Positions 47,502 to 55,977 of a stretch of DNA of 64,000 bases are shown here, in pieces. The stretch is taken from positions 186,001 to 250,000 of the forward strand of contig JBAOIL010000021.1 in the NCBI GenBank assembly GCA_037044975.1. Reading direction: 5' to 3'. Positions within the stretch are counted from its first letter, which is position 1; each line of letters begins with the position of its first letter. The notes beneath the pieces are model-generated. The model was given only the letters and a program-made list of their open reading frames with translations. It had not been told where the DNA came from and ran no database searches. The stretch is from JADLHS01 sp020848635. GTDB lineage: Bacteria; Verrucomicrobiota; Verrucomicrobiia; Limisphaerales; JADLHS01. Made by a program: the position numbers and the translations under genes.

Positions 47502-48971
47502 ATGGAACCTAAAGGCGATATCGGCCTCATCGGCCTGGCCGTCATGGGCCAGAATCTGATTCTTAATATGAACGACCACGGCTTTACGGTTGTGGCGTAC
47601 AACCGCACAATCGAGAAAGTTGATCAGTTTCTCGCCAACGAAGCGAAGGGGACCAAGGTCCTCGGCGCCCATTCCATCGCGGAGCTGGTCGCACAACTCC
47701 AGCGCCCGCGCCGGGTGATGCTGCTCGTCAAGGCCGGCAAGCCCGTGGACGAATTCATCGAGCAACTGCTCCCGCACCTCGAACCCGGCGACATCATCAT
47801 TGACGGCGGCAACTCCCTCTTCGAGGACACTAATCGCCGGACGAAATACGTCGAGAGCAAGGGTCTGCTATACATCGGCACGGGCGTGAGCGGCGGCGAA
47901 GAAGGCGCGCGGCATGGCCCCAGCATCATGCCGGGCGGTTCGCCCGCCGCGTGGCCGCACGTCAAAGGTATTTTCCAAGCCGTCGCGGCTCAGGTGGCCG
48001 GGGTGCCCTGCTGTGATTGGGTCGGCGAAAATGGCGCGGGCCATTATGTAAAAATGGTTCACAATGGCATCGAATACGGCGATATGCAGTTGATCGGCGA
48101 GGCCTACAATATCATGAAGAACGGGCTGGGGATGTCCGCGCCGGAAATGCACGCGGTCTTCTCCGAATGGAACCAGGGCGACCTCGACAGCTATCTTATC
48201 GAAATCACGCGCGACATTCTTGCTTTCAAGGACGCCGACGGCGCGCCGCTCGTGGACAAAATCCTCGACACCGCGGGACAGAAGGGCACGGGCAAGTGGA
48301 CGGTCGTAAACTCCCAGGACCTCGGCATCCCGATCACCCTGATTGCCGAAGCTGTGTATTCCCGTTGCGTGTCGGCCCTGAAGGAGGAACGGGTGAAGGC
48401 TGCGCGCAAATTGAAAGGCCCGCGGCCCGCGCTTACCAGCATCGCGGCCAACCCCGGGAAGAAGCAGGCGTTCATTGATGACATCAAGAGCGCCCTTTAT
48501 GCCTCCAAGATCGTCAGCTACGCGCAGGGCTACATGCTCATGCGGTCGGCGGCAAAGGAATACGGCTGGAACCTGAACTACGGCGGCATCGCGCTCATGT
48601 GGCGCGGCGGCTGTATCATCCGCTCCCGATTCCTCGGCAAGATCAAGGAAGCCTATGACACCAACGCGAAGCTCACGAACCTGATGCTCGACGATTATTT
48701 CCGCGGCGAAATCAAGAAGGCGCAGAAAGGCTGGCGCAACGTTGTGGCGACGGCGGCGAAGAAAGGCATACCCGTGCCCGCCTTTAGCACCGCGCTGGCG
48801 TTCTACGATCAGTACCGCAGCGCGGTGTTGCCCGCGAATCTGCTCCAAGCGCAACGCGATTACTTCGGCGCGCACACCTATGAGCGCGTAGACCAGCCGC
48901 GCGGCGAATTCTTCCACACCAACTGGACCGGCCGCGGCGGCACCACGAGCAGCAGCACCTACAGCGTCTGA
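47502..48971 (+). CDS. gnd: 6-phosphogluconate dehydrogenase (decarboxylating)
   Basis: 489 residues. NADP-binding GLAVMGQNLILNMNDHGFTV at the N-terminus, GVSGGEEGARHGPSIMPGG (about 127-145), the catalytic Lys in GHYVKMVHNGIEYGDMQLIG, and the C-terminal R-x-x-FGAHTYER segment. It oxidises 6-phosphogluconate to ribulose-5-phosphate, making NADPH, in the pentose phosphate pathway. Full length for the dimeric 470-490 residue class. A strong terminator follows at 49081. Confidence 0.97.
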   Translation: MEPKGDIGLIGLAVMGQNLILNMNDHGFTVVAYNRTIEKVDQFLANEAKGTKVLGAHSIAELVAQLQRPRRVMLLVKAGKPVDEFIEQLLPHLEPGDIIIDGGNSLFEDTNRRTKYVESKGLLYIGTGVSGGEEGARHGPSIMPGGSPAAWPHVKGIFQAVAAQVAGVPCCDWVGENGAGHYVKMVHNGIEYGDMQLIGEAYNIMKNGLGMSAPEMHAVFSEWNQGDLDSYLIEITRDILAFKDADGAPLVDKILDTAGQKGTGKWTVVNSQDLGIPITLIAEAVYSRCVSALKEERVKAARKLKGPRPALTSIAANPGKKQAFIDDIKSALYASKIVSYAQGYMLMRSAAKEYGWNLNYGGIALMWRGGCIIRSRFLGKIKEAYDTNAKLTNLMLDDYFRGEIKKAQKGWRNVVATAAKKGIPVPAFSTALAFYDQYRSAVLPANLLQAQRDYFGAHTYERVDQPRGEFFHTNWTGRGGTTSSSTYSV

Positions 48972-49080
48972 GGGTTTCCGCCGTCGGAAAACAGATCATG
49001 GAGTTCCAACGGGAAGAAAATTGAGACCAGATTAAAGCGGGAGGCCGCTCAGGCCGTTTCTCGCCTGAAGTTTGCAGCAC

Positions 49081-49108
49081 AAAAGCGCGGGCAGCCGCCC
49101 GCGCTTTT
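49081..49108. terminator. Rho-independent terminator after gnd
   Basis: Perfect 12-bp stem (AAAAGCGCGGGC with GCCCGCGCTTTT) and loop AGCC, ending in CTTTTGCTTT. Symmetric enough to act on both strands, but only gnd runs into it. Confidence 0.9.
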
Positions 49109-49259
49109 GCTTTCCCAAGTTGGGCTCGTGCATCTTCGCGCCACGAACGGTACAAAACGAACTGCTTGTCTTTCCACGTTTGCGAGTCTAGCGTGTCACC
49201 GTGTGCTGGTTTTCGCAGACTCCCGTTTCGGCGGGGGAACCTCTTACGGCCGACCGATC

Positions 49260-50688
49260 ATGACGCATCCATTGATCATTCAGGGCGGAATGGGCGCGGG
49301 CGTGTCGGATTGGCGACTCGCGCGCGCGGTGTCGCAGACCGGCCAGTTGGGCGTGGTTTCCGGCACGGCGCTCGCCGCCATTCTTGCCCGACGGCTCCAA
49401 GTCGGCGATCTGGATGGCCAGATGCGCCATGCGCTGGACAATTTCCCGATGCCGGGCATCGCCGACCGGATCCTGGCGGATTACTTCATCCCCGGCGGCA
49501 AAGCCGCCAGCACCCCGTTCAAGCTTACGCCCCTGCCCAGCCTGCAATCCGGCGCGGACTTCGTGGCGTTGACCGTGGCGGCGAACTTCGCGGAAGTGTT
49601 TCTCGCCAAAGAAGGCCACGGCGGTTTGGTTGGGATCAATTTCCTTGAAAAAATCCAGTTCCCCACGCTGCCTTCGATCTTCGGCGCGATGCTCGCCGGG
49701 GTGGATTACGTCCTGATGGGGGCGGGCATCCCGCGCAGCATTCCGGGCGTGCTCGACCGGTTGGCCAGGGGCGAGGCCGTGGAGTTGAAAATTGATGTGG
49801 AAGGGGCTCTGCCGGGTGAAGAGTTCCTTTCCAAGTTCGACCCGGCGGCTTTCTGTGGCCGGGGCGCTCCGACTTTGAAGCGACCGCTCTTTCTCGGCAT
49901 CGTGGCCTCGGCCACGCTCGCCATGACGCTCGCGCGCAAATCCAACGGCAAGGTGGACGGCTTCGTGGTCGAAGGCGAAACCGCCGGCGGCCACAACGCG
50001 CCCCCGCGTGGCGCGCTGCAATTGAGTACCCGAGGGCGAACCCGTTTATGGCCCGCGCGACGTGCCCGACCTGGAAAAGATACGCGAACTGGGACTGCCG
50101 TTCTGGCTGGCGGGTTCGTATGGGGCCCCGGACAAACTCACCGAAGCTCGCCGCCTCGGTGCCGCCGGAATTCAAGTTGGCACCGCCTTCGCATTCTGTG
50201 AGGAATCCGGCATTCGCGCCGACCTCAAGCAGCAGGTCCTTCAATTCAGTCGGGAAGGCAAGGCGGGGGTTTTCACCGATCCGCTGGCGTCACCCACGGG
50301 CTTCCCGTTCAAGGTCGTTCAGTTGCCAGGCACGCTCTCCGACGCGCACGCCAATCCACCCCGGACGCGACTCTGCGATCTCGGCTACCTGCGGCACGCC
50401 TATCGCAAGCCGGACGGCACGCTGGGTTATCGCTGCCCCGCCGAGCCGGTACAAGATTTTGTCCGCAAAGGCGGCGCGGCGGCGGATTCGGAAGGCCGGT
50501 TGTGCGTTTGTAACGGACTTGTCTCCACGATCGGCCTGCCCCAAGTCCACGCCGACAACACCCTGGATTTGCCCTTGCTCACCGCGGGCAATGACGTTTC
50601 CCAGGTGGCGCGCTATCTCCAGCCGGGCCGTGATTCCTATACCGCCAGCGAAGTCGTTCGCCACCTGCTTGGCGATGTTTGTCCGTGA
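49260..50688 (+). CDS. Nitronate monooxygenase/2-nitropropane dioxygenase-like protein (one frameshift)
   Basis: About 475 residues across a frameshift at about 50030 (an extra C in ACCCGAGG explains it). FMN-dependent TIM barrel of the NMO/PfaD group: IQGGMGAGVSDWRLARAVSQ at the N-terminus, the ADFVALTVAANFAEVFLAKE and VDYVLMGAGIPR segments, FVVEGETAGGHNAPPRG with the catalytic His, and GAAGIQVGTAFAFCEESGIR in the second half. It oxidises nitroalkanes/propionate-3-nitronate, or in the PfaD branch acts as an enoyl reductase. Its length (long-form) and the tail with CRCPAEPVQDFVRKGG-like sequence suggest the long NMO group. Confidence 0.85.
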
Positions 50689-51033
50689 GCAAGTAAAGTT
50701 CGGCCCGCAGATACGCTTCGCTTCTTTCAGCAGCGTATCCAAGTCCAGCGCGAGGGTGAACATCGCGAGTTCACCGTTGGGCGTGCGTCGAATACAGGAT
50801 CGCCGTATGATAGAATCCCGTGCTGCGTGGTGGCGGCGGCGAACTACCCGCACTTTCCCAGGTGTTCAGCCCGAGGTGGTGATGATAACCGCCCGCTGAA
50901 AGGAACGCGCACTCACACCAAAACGCTGGGTGAGTTCGAATCCCAGTACATCCTAACAAAAACCCAAGGTCCGCTCCACGTCCGCCACCTTGCGATACAC
51001 GTGGCCGATGCGAACCTGGGGAGCGATGGGTGA
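50689..51033 (-). pseudogene. Decayed VOC-family (glyoxalase/dioxygenase) gene
   Basis: In the 50689-51125 stretch the minus strand, read across three frames, gives IAPQVRIGHVYRKVADVDR, then LGF.DVLGFELTQRFGVS with an in-frame TAG, then FLSAGGYHHHLGLNTWESAG and SSPPPPRSTGFYHTAILYST. This is the N-terminal and central part of a VOC-family protein of the CatE/YfiE type. The expected last quarter (GVSEALYLRDPDGNGVELYW) is only vaguely present near 50.70 kb. Frame changes, an internal stop and loss of sequence mark it as a pseudogene. Confidence 0.7.
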
Positions 51034-51125
51034 AAAGTCATATTTTTATTGATGGCGGCGAAGGTGGCTCATTAAACAGGAACCGCGATCCGTCACCGTG
51101 CTGGCGGTGGTTTTGACCGGGACCT

Positions 51126-52949
51126 TCAAGTGGCCCAAGCTGGTGCTGGTGCGGTAAACTCCACCGGTTGCAGGCCCAAGGGATGCACGAACTTGATGCG
51201 CCAGGCGTGCAAGCACAACGGCGGATCGGCAAGGTTCAGCGTCTGGGTGTCACCCAGTTTGTTTCCGGGTAAATAAATCGCATCGCCGCACACCGGAAAA
51301 CCCAGATGCCAGAGGTGAACTCGAATCTGATTGGTACGGCCGGTGAGCGGCCGCGCTTCCAGCAACGTCGTCCCGTCGTTGTGGTGGTGGCGCACACGAA
51401 ATTCTGTGCGCGCGGCGCGACCGGATTCCGAATCCACCTTGCGCGACCCGATTTCTCCGGACGTGGCGCTGATCGGAGCATCACAACTGAAAGCATCTTC
51501 CTTCGGATGGCCTTGCACGCGGACGAGGTAAAGCTTTTCCACCTGCCCGCGCGCGAATTGGGGTTGCAGCCGCCCGGCAAAGTGCTGTGTACGGGTCACC
51601 AGCACCAGACCCGTGGTGTTGGCGTCCAACCGATGTGCCGGATAAGGCCTTTGCGGGTGGTAAACGTGGTTGAGAAGGTGTTGCAGCGTGTTGCGATAAA
51701 ACCGGCCGCCCCGGTGCATCGGCAACGGCGCGGGCTTGTTCAACACGATCAGCGCCTCGTCTTCGTAAATGATTTCGACCCGCCCGTTCACCTCCGGCTC
51801 GGTCACATTAGGAAACTTATGTCGGTAACGTTCGCCCGCGCGCACGAGTCGGGTGGCGGCCACCGGTTCATGCTTCGCGTCCAACACCAGCCCGCGAGCG
51901 CATTCAGTTTCCCAATGCGTTGCCGACATCTCCCGAACGACGCGACAGAGCGTGTCCCGCAGGGTCTTGCCATCACAGTCTTTCGGGACGTTGATGAACT
52001 TGAACTGGTCGTGTGGCACACTGCCGGGCAAGGGCGTGAAGGCGCGGCGGATGGCTTCGTGACGCTGCTTGAGAGTCAGCGCCATTTGTTCGGTCGGCGT
52101 TTTGAAGCAATACGGACACGACTGACCCGGCACGCAGCGCGGGTCCATCTGATCCGCAGCGCTCAACGGCGTCTGGCAGCGAAAACACTGGAAGGATTCC
52201 GTTTCCTGCAAACTCGGGTCCAGCCCCACGCGCTGGTCGAACACGAAGCACTCGCCGTCGTAATGCGCGCCGCCACACTCCTCGAAGTATTTCAGGATGC
52301 CGCCCTCGAGCTGGAAAACGTTTTTGAACCCTTCGCGCTCCATGAATGGTCCGGCTTTTTCGCAACGGATGCCGCCCGTGCAAAACATCACGATCGCCTG
52401 CTCTTTCATCGCCGGCGGGAGCTTGCGCACGGCGGCGGGGAAGTCGCGGAAATGGTCAATCCCGATGGGCCGCGCATGCCTGAAGGTGCCAAGCTTCACC
52501 TCGTAGTCATTGCGCGTATCCAGCAAGGTCAACGGGCGGCCTTCATCGAGCCATTTTTTCAACTCCTTCGCGGCCAGCTTGGGGGAAGTCCGTTGCGCCG
52601 GGGCAATACCCTCGACGCCGAACGCAATGATTTCTTTTTTGATCCGCACCCGCATCCGCGCGAAAGGTTGATGCTCGGTGCGGCTCACCTTGATCTGCAA
52701 GTCCGCCAGGCCCGGGCAACTCCGCAACTCCGCGAGCAGCCGATCAATTCTGTCCGCCGCGCCGGCGACAAAAAGATTGATGCCCTCGGCGCTGAGCAAA
52801 ATCGTGCCCTTGAGGTCCCAGCTTTTGCAAAGCGGCAGCAACCTTGCCCGTAACATCCGCAAGTCCGGCAACGCCACAAACTTGTAGGTGGCAATATTGA
52901 CAATCTTCTTCCTCAAAACGTGCGCAGCGTAGCGGAAAATGCGCCGCAC
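51126..52949 (-). CDS. TrhO (tRNA U34 hydroxylase)-RluA family pseudouridine synthase fusion
   Basis: 607 residues with two enzymes joined. Residues 17-290: TrhO/UPF0176, with acylphosphatase-like part, rhodanese domain and Cys190 in MFCTGGIRCEKAG, and a Cys cluster CFRCQ...CVPGQSCPYC. Residues 325-380: S4-like RNA-binding. Residues 390-600: RluA-type pseudouridine synthase with catalytic Asp442 in AHRLDANTTGLVLV. TrhO makes 5-hydroxyuridine at tRNA position 34; the second domain isomerises a uridine in rRNA or tRNA. The fusion is uncommon; each half looks complete. The start is at the first ATG; the conserved part begins at VNIATYKF. Confidence 0.88.
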   Translation of the reverse strand: MRRIFRYAAHVLRKKIVNIATYKFVALPDLRMLRARLLPLCKSWDLKGTILLSAEGINLFVAGAADRIDRLLAELRSCPGLADLQIKVSRTEHQPFARMRVRIKKEIIAFGVEGIAPAQRTSPKLAAKELKKWLDEGRPLTLLDTRNDYEVKLGTFRHARPIGIDHFRDFPAAVRKLPPAMKEQAIVMFCTGGIRCEKAGPFMEREGFKNVFQLEGGILKYFEECGGAHYDGECFVFDQRVGLDPSLQETESFQCFRCQTPLSAADQMDPRCVPGQSCPYCFKTPTEQMALTLKQRHEAIRRAFTPLPGSVPHDQFKFINVPKDCDGKTLRDTLCRVVREMSATHWETECARGLVLDAKHEPVAATRLVRAGERYRHKFPNVTEPEVNGRVEIIYEDEALIVLNKPAPLPMHRGGRFYRNTLQHLLNHVYHPQRPYPAHRLDANTTGLVLVTRTQHFAGRLQPQFARGQVEKLYLVRVQGHPKEDAFSCDAPISATSGEIGSRKVDSESGRAARTEFRVRHHHNDGTTLLEARPLTGRTNQIRVHLWHLGFPVCGDAIYLPGNKLGDTQTLNLADPPLCLHAWRIKFVHPLGLQPVEFTAPAPAWAT

Positions 52950-53174
52950 GCCATCCTTTGATACGCCATGCTGCCCGGTGGCGCTTTCTTTACATCCTGC
53001 TCAACTTGCCACGCGCAATGAAGGCGATTGACGCTGATTTGCACCCCCGCCGCCGTTTTTGCCTGGTGGCAAGGCATGTGCTGGATTCGTAGTGTGGCCA
53101 AATCCTGGCCCACGCTCCCCTCGAAGGTAACCCACGGCGGTGCTTATTCTGGGACGTGCAAAAGTGTTGTTTCT

Positions 53175-54092
53175 ATGAAGACAGGCTACCTGATAGACAT
53201 GGACGGCGTCATTTACCGGGAGAATCATTTGATCCCAGGGGTACCGGAATTCATCCAGGCATTAATCACCACCGGCACACCGTTCCTCTTTCTGACCAAC
53301 AACTCGGCCCCCACGCCCGAAGATCTGGCCGTGCGGCTGAAACACCTCGGCATTCATGGGTTGTATGCGCGGCACTTTTATACGTCCGCGCTGAATACGG
53401 CCGATTTTCTGTGCGAAACCGACCCGGGATGCACCGCGTTTGTCATCGGCGAAGGTGGCCTGCTCACGGCGCTGCACGAACGCAAAATCGCCAACGACGC
53501 CATCGAGCCCCGCTACGTGGTGATCGGCGAAGGGTCCACGACGATGGATCGTCTGACCAAGGCGCACGAGTGCATCGAACGCGGGGCGCGTTTACTCGCG
53601 ACCAATCCGGATAATTGGTGTCCCGTCTCCAGCACCAAGACCCGCCCGGGCGCCGGTGCCACCGCCGCGTTTCTCGAAGCGAGCACCGGTCGCCGTGCCT
53701 ACTATCTTGGCAAACCCAATGGTTACATGTTTCATCGCGCCCGCCGCAAACTGGCCGAACTCGCCCTCGGCGAACCGGCTCAGGTCGTCATGATCGGCGA
53801 CACAATGGAAACGGACATTCGCGGCGCTTTCGAAGCGGGGATGCAATCGTATCTGGTCTTGAGTGGCTCCACCCAGTTCGAAGACGTTGGCGACTACGTT
53901 TATCAACCCACGCGCGTTTTGCGCACGGTGGCCGAGTTGACGGAGGAGGTTAAGACCGGCAAACCCTCGGACCTTCGTGGGGACCGGGCGGCGGCCAGCA
54001 ACGGCTTCCGCTCCAGTAAAGCGGGTTTGCGGCATCAAACCGACATTCTCGCTCTCCACAAGCCACGCCCGCGGCCCGCGATGACCAAGTAA
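53175..54092 (+). CDS. HAD-IIA family phosphatase (NagD-like)
   Basis: 305 residues. HAD motifs: IDMDGVIYRENHLIPG (nucleophile Asp8, Asp10), TNNSA (motif II), GKPNGYMF, and VMIGDTMETDIRGAFEAGM (motifs III/IV). The cap domain of type IIA lies between about 80 and 190. NagD relatives dephosphorylate nucleoside monophosphates or sugar phosphates. The ATG at 53175 is chosen because the upstream frame is not family-like. The last 45 residues are a basic, low-complexity tail beyond the fold. cysD starts 105 bases downstream. Confidence 0.9.
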   Translation: MKTGYLIDMDGVIYRENHLIPGVPEFIQALITTGTPFLFLTNNSAPTPEDLAVRLKHLGIHGLYARHFYTSALNTADFLCETDPGCTAFVIGEGGLLTALHERKIANDAIEPRYVVIGEGSTTMDRLTKAHECIERGARLLATNPDNWCPVSSTKTRPGAGATAAFLEASTGRRAYYLGKPNGYMFHRARRKLAELALGEPAQVVMIGDTMETDIRGAFEAGMQSYLVLSGSTQFEDVGDYVYQPTRVLRTVAELTEEVKTGKPSDLRGDRAAASNGFRSSKAGLRHQTDILALHKPRPRPAMTK

Positions 54093-54197
54093 TTGTTGCG
54101 CGTGATTGGGGCTTTGGGCGGGTTTCCCCCTGCGCGTGCGCCAAATGGAACTTTCCGTTGTTACCGTTTCCGGATAGGGTTGCCGGCAGCAACCGGC

Positions 54198-55010
54198 ATG
54201 GACCATTTATCCAAACTCGAAAACCAGAGCATTTACATCCTGCGCGAGGCATTCAACAAGTTTGAACATCTCGCGATGCTTTGGAGCATCGGCAAGGATT
54301 CCACCGTCATGCTTTGGTTGGCGCGCAAAGCCTTTTTCGGCCACGTCCCCTTTCCGCTCGTCCATGTGGACACGACATTCAAAGTCCCTTCCATGATCGA
54401 ATATCGGGATCAGCTCGTGAAGGATTGGAATCTTACCCTCGTTACCGGCAAGAACAATGAGGTTCTCCAGCTCGGAGTTACGTATCCAAACGGCCAGGCG
54501 ACGCGCGTCGAGTGTTGCGGGACGCTCAAGAAAGACGCGCTGCAGCAAGTTCTGGCCAAACATCATTACACTGGAGTCATCGTGGGCGTGCGCCGCGACG
54601 AGGAGCCGACCCGGGCCAAGGAACGTTATTTCAGCCCACGCGACAAGAACATGGAATGGCACGTCGAGGATCAGCCGCCGGAACTCTGGGACCAGTTCAA
54701 AACGGATTTTGCACCGGGCACGCATATCCGCATCCATCCGTTGCTGCACTGGACCGAATTGAACGTGTGGGAATATATCGAGCGGGAAAACATCCCAGTT
54801 ATTCCTTTGTATTTTGCGAACGGACAGGGCGAACGCTATCGGAGTCTGGGCTGCGCACCCTGCACGGCGCCAATAAAATCCCAGGCGAAGAACGTGCGCG
54901 AAATCATCGCGGAGCTGCGCCAGACGAACACCTCCGAACGCTCCGGACGCGCCCAGGACAAGGAGAGCGAGGATGCGTTCGAAAAATTACGTCGTGACGG
55001 TTACATGTGA
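54198..55010 (+). CDS. cysD: Sulfate adenylyltransferase subunit 2
   Basis: 270 residues with the PAPS-reductase/CysD fold: PP-loop WSIGKDSTVMLWLARKAF (about 28-46), GVRRDEEPTRAKERYFSPRD (about 128-147), and RSLGCAPCTAPIKS. It adenylates sulfate to APS together with the GTPase CysN, which lies at 55978. It is shorter than E. coli CysD (302) because an internal segment before the last motif is absent. In typical genomes cysD and cysN are adjacent; here an oppositely oriented ahpC gene lies between them. Confidence 0.93.
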   Translation: MDHLSKLENQSIYILREAFNKFEHLAMLWSIGKDSTVMLWLARKAFFGHVPFPLVHVDTTFKVPSMIEYRDQLVKDWNLTLVTGKNNEVLQLGVTYPNGQATRVECCGTLKKDALQQVLAKHHYTGVIVGVRRDEEPTRAKERYFSPRDKNMEWHVEDQPPELWDQFKTDFAPGTHIRIHPLLHWTELNVWEYIERENIPVIPLYFANGQGERYRSLGCAPCTAPIKSQAKNVREIIAELRQTNTSERSGRAQDKESEDAFEKLRRDGYM

Positions 55011-55112
55011 TGCGCGGCAGAGCCAATGAAGGAATGATGCTCATTGCGCAACAGTTAACGCTCGCAACGGCGGACGCCCGCTTAATCTCGATGCCGCCCC
55101 GCGGGCAGAAAA

Positions 55113-55140
55113 CGGACGCCCGGCGGCAGCCGGACGTCCG
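55113..55140 (-). terminator. Rho-independent terminator of ahpC
   Basis: On the minus strand: CGGACGTCCGGC, loop TGCC, GCCGGGCGTCCG, then TTTTCTG. 12-bp stem with one mismatch; it lies 20 bases after the ahpC stop codon at 55160. Confidence 0.8.
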
Positions 55141-55159
55141 CCAAAATTACGAGTGCGGC

Positions 55160-55780
55160 TCAGTCGTTGAGCGCCTCAAACACCTTGCCCACCATTTTCT
55201 CATTGGGGGTGAGGGTCTTGTCGCCCTTGGTCCAACGGGCCGGGCAGGCTTCATCGGGATGTGCCAACAGGTGGCTGTTCGCCTCCATCTTGCGCAGCAA
55301 TTCATCCGCGTTACGACCGACATTGTAAAAGTTCACTTCCGACGACACCAGCGTGCCTTGGGGATTGATGAGGAAAGTGCCCCGCAGCGCCAGTCCCGAC
55401 GCCTCGTCATAGACACCAAACAGCCGGCTCACGGTGCCCGTCGGATCCGCCGCCATCGTGAATTTCACCTTGGCCAGCAGCTTCTCCGCGTCCTTCCACG
55501 CCAGATGTGCGTATTTGGTGTCGGTGGACACCGAGATCACTTCGGCGCCCAGTTTCTTCAACGCGTCATGTTTTTCCGCCAGATCTGCCAGTTCCGTTGG
55601 GCAGACGAAAGTGAAGTCCGCCGGGTAAAAAACCAGGATCGTCCACTTCTTGGCCTTCATCAGTTTCGCCAGGGAAACCTTGCCAAAGTCGCGGCTCGCC
55701 GGCTCGTAGGTTTCCATTTCAAAATTCGGCACATTGCTGCCGACCGTTACCATCATTGCACCGCAAGTCTCGTCACACAT
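55160..55780 (-). CDS. ahpC: Peroxiredoxin (AhpC/typical 2-Cys)
   Basis: 206 residues from the ATG at 55780 (the upstream frame to 55909 is basic low-complexity sequence). Peroxidatic Cys in FYPADFTFVCPTELADL, resolving Cys in DEACPARW, and the family motif SVSTDTKYAHLAW. Reduces hydrogen peroxide and organic peroxides. The ahpC promoter and that of cysNC share the 197-base divergent region 55781-55977. No ahpF or thioredoxin gene is near. Confidence 0.94.
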   Translation of the reverse strand: MCDETCGAMMVTVGSNVPNFEMETYEPASRDFGKVSLAKLMKAKKWTILVFYPADFTFVCPTELADLAEKHDALKKLGAEVISVSTDTKYAHLAWKDAEKLLAKVKFTMAADPTGTVSRLFGVYDEASGLALRGTFLINPQGTLVSSEVNFYNVGRNADELLRKMEANSHLLAHPDEACPARWTKGDKTLTPNEKMVGKVFEALND

Positions 55781-55977
55781 AATATCGCATCGGTTAAGTA
55801 TAGTCTGCATGCCGCGTTCGCCGCGACGGCGCCGCGTCCGTTGCTGGCCGCGGTGGCTGCTGGCCGTATCTCCCGGGCCAGCCTGCTTAAAAAGCCGGAT
55901 TTTGAACAAATGTCAAGGGGCCGGGCCAGCTTTCCAGTGCTGCCCGCATTGCTTTTTGCCCAAGCCACTCCCATTCC

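Noticed and set aside
50930..50960. tRNA-like T-arm sequence (GAGTTCGAATCCCAG)
   Set aside because: No other tRNA arms; the complementary strand encodes GFELTQRFG of the VOC pseudogene.
51306..52853. Plus-strand open frame of 515 codons
   Set aside because: Shadow of the TrhO-pseudouridine synthase fusion.
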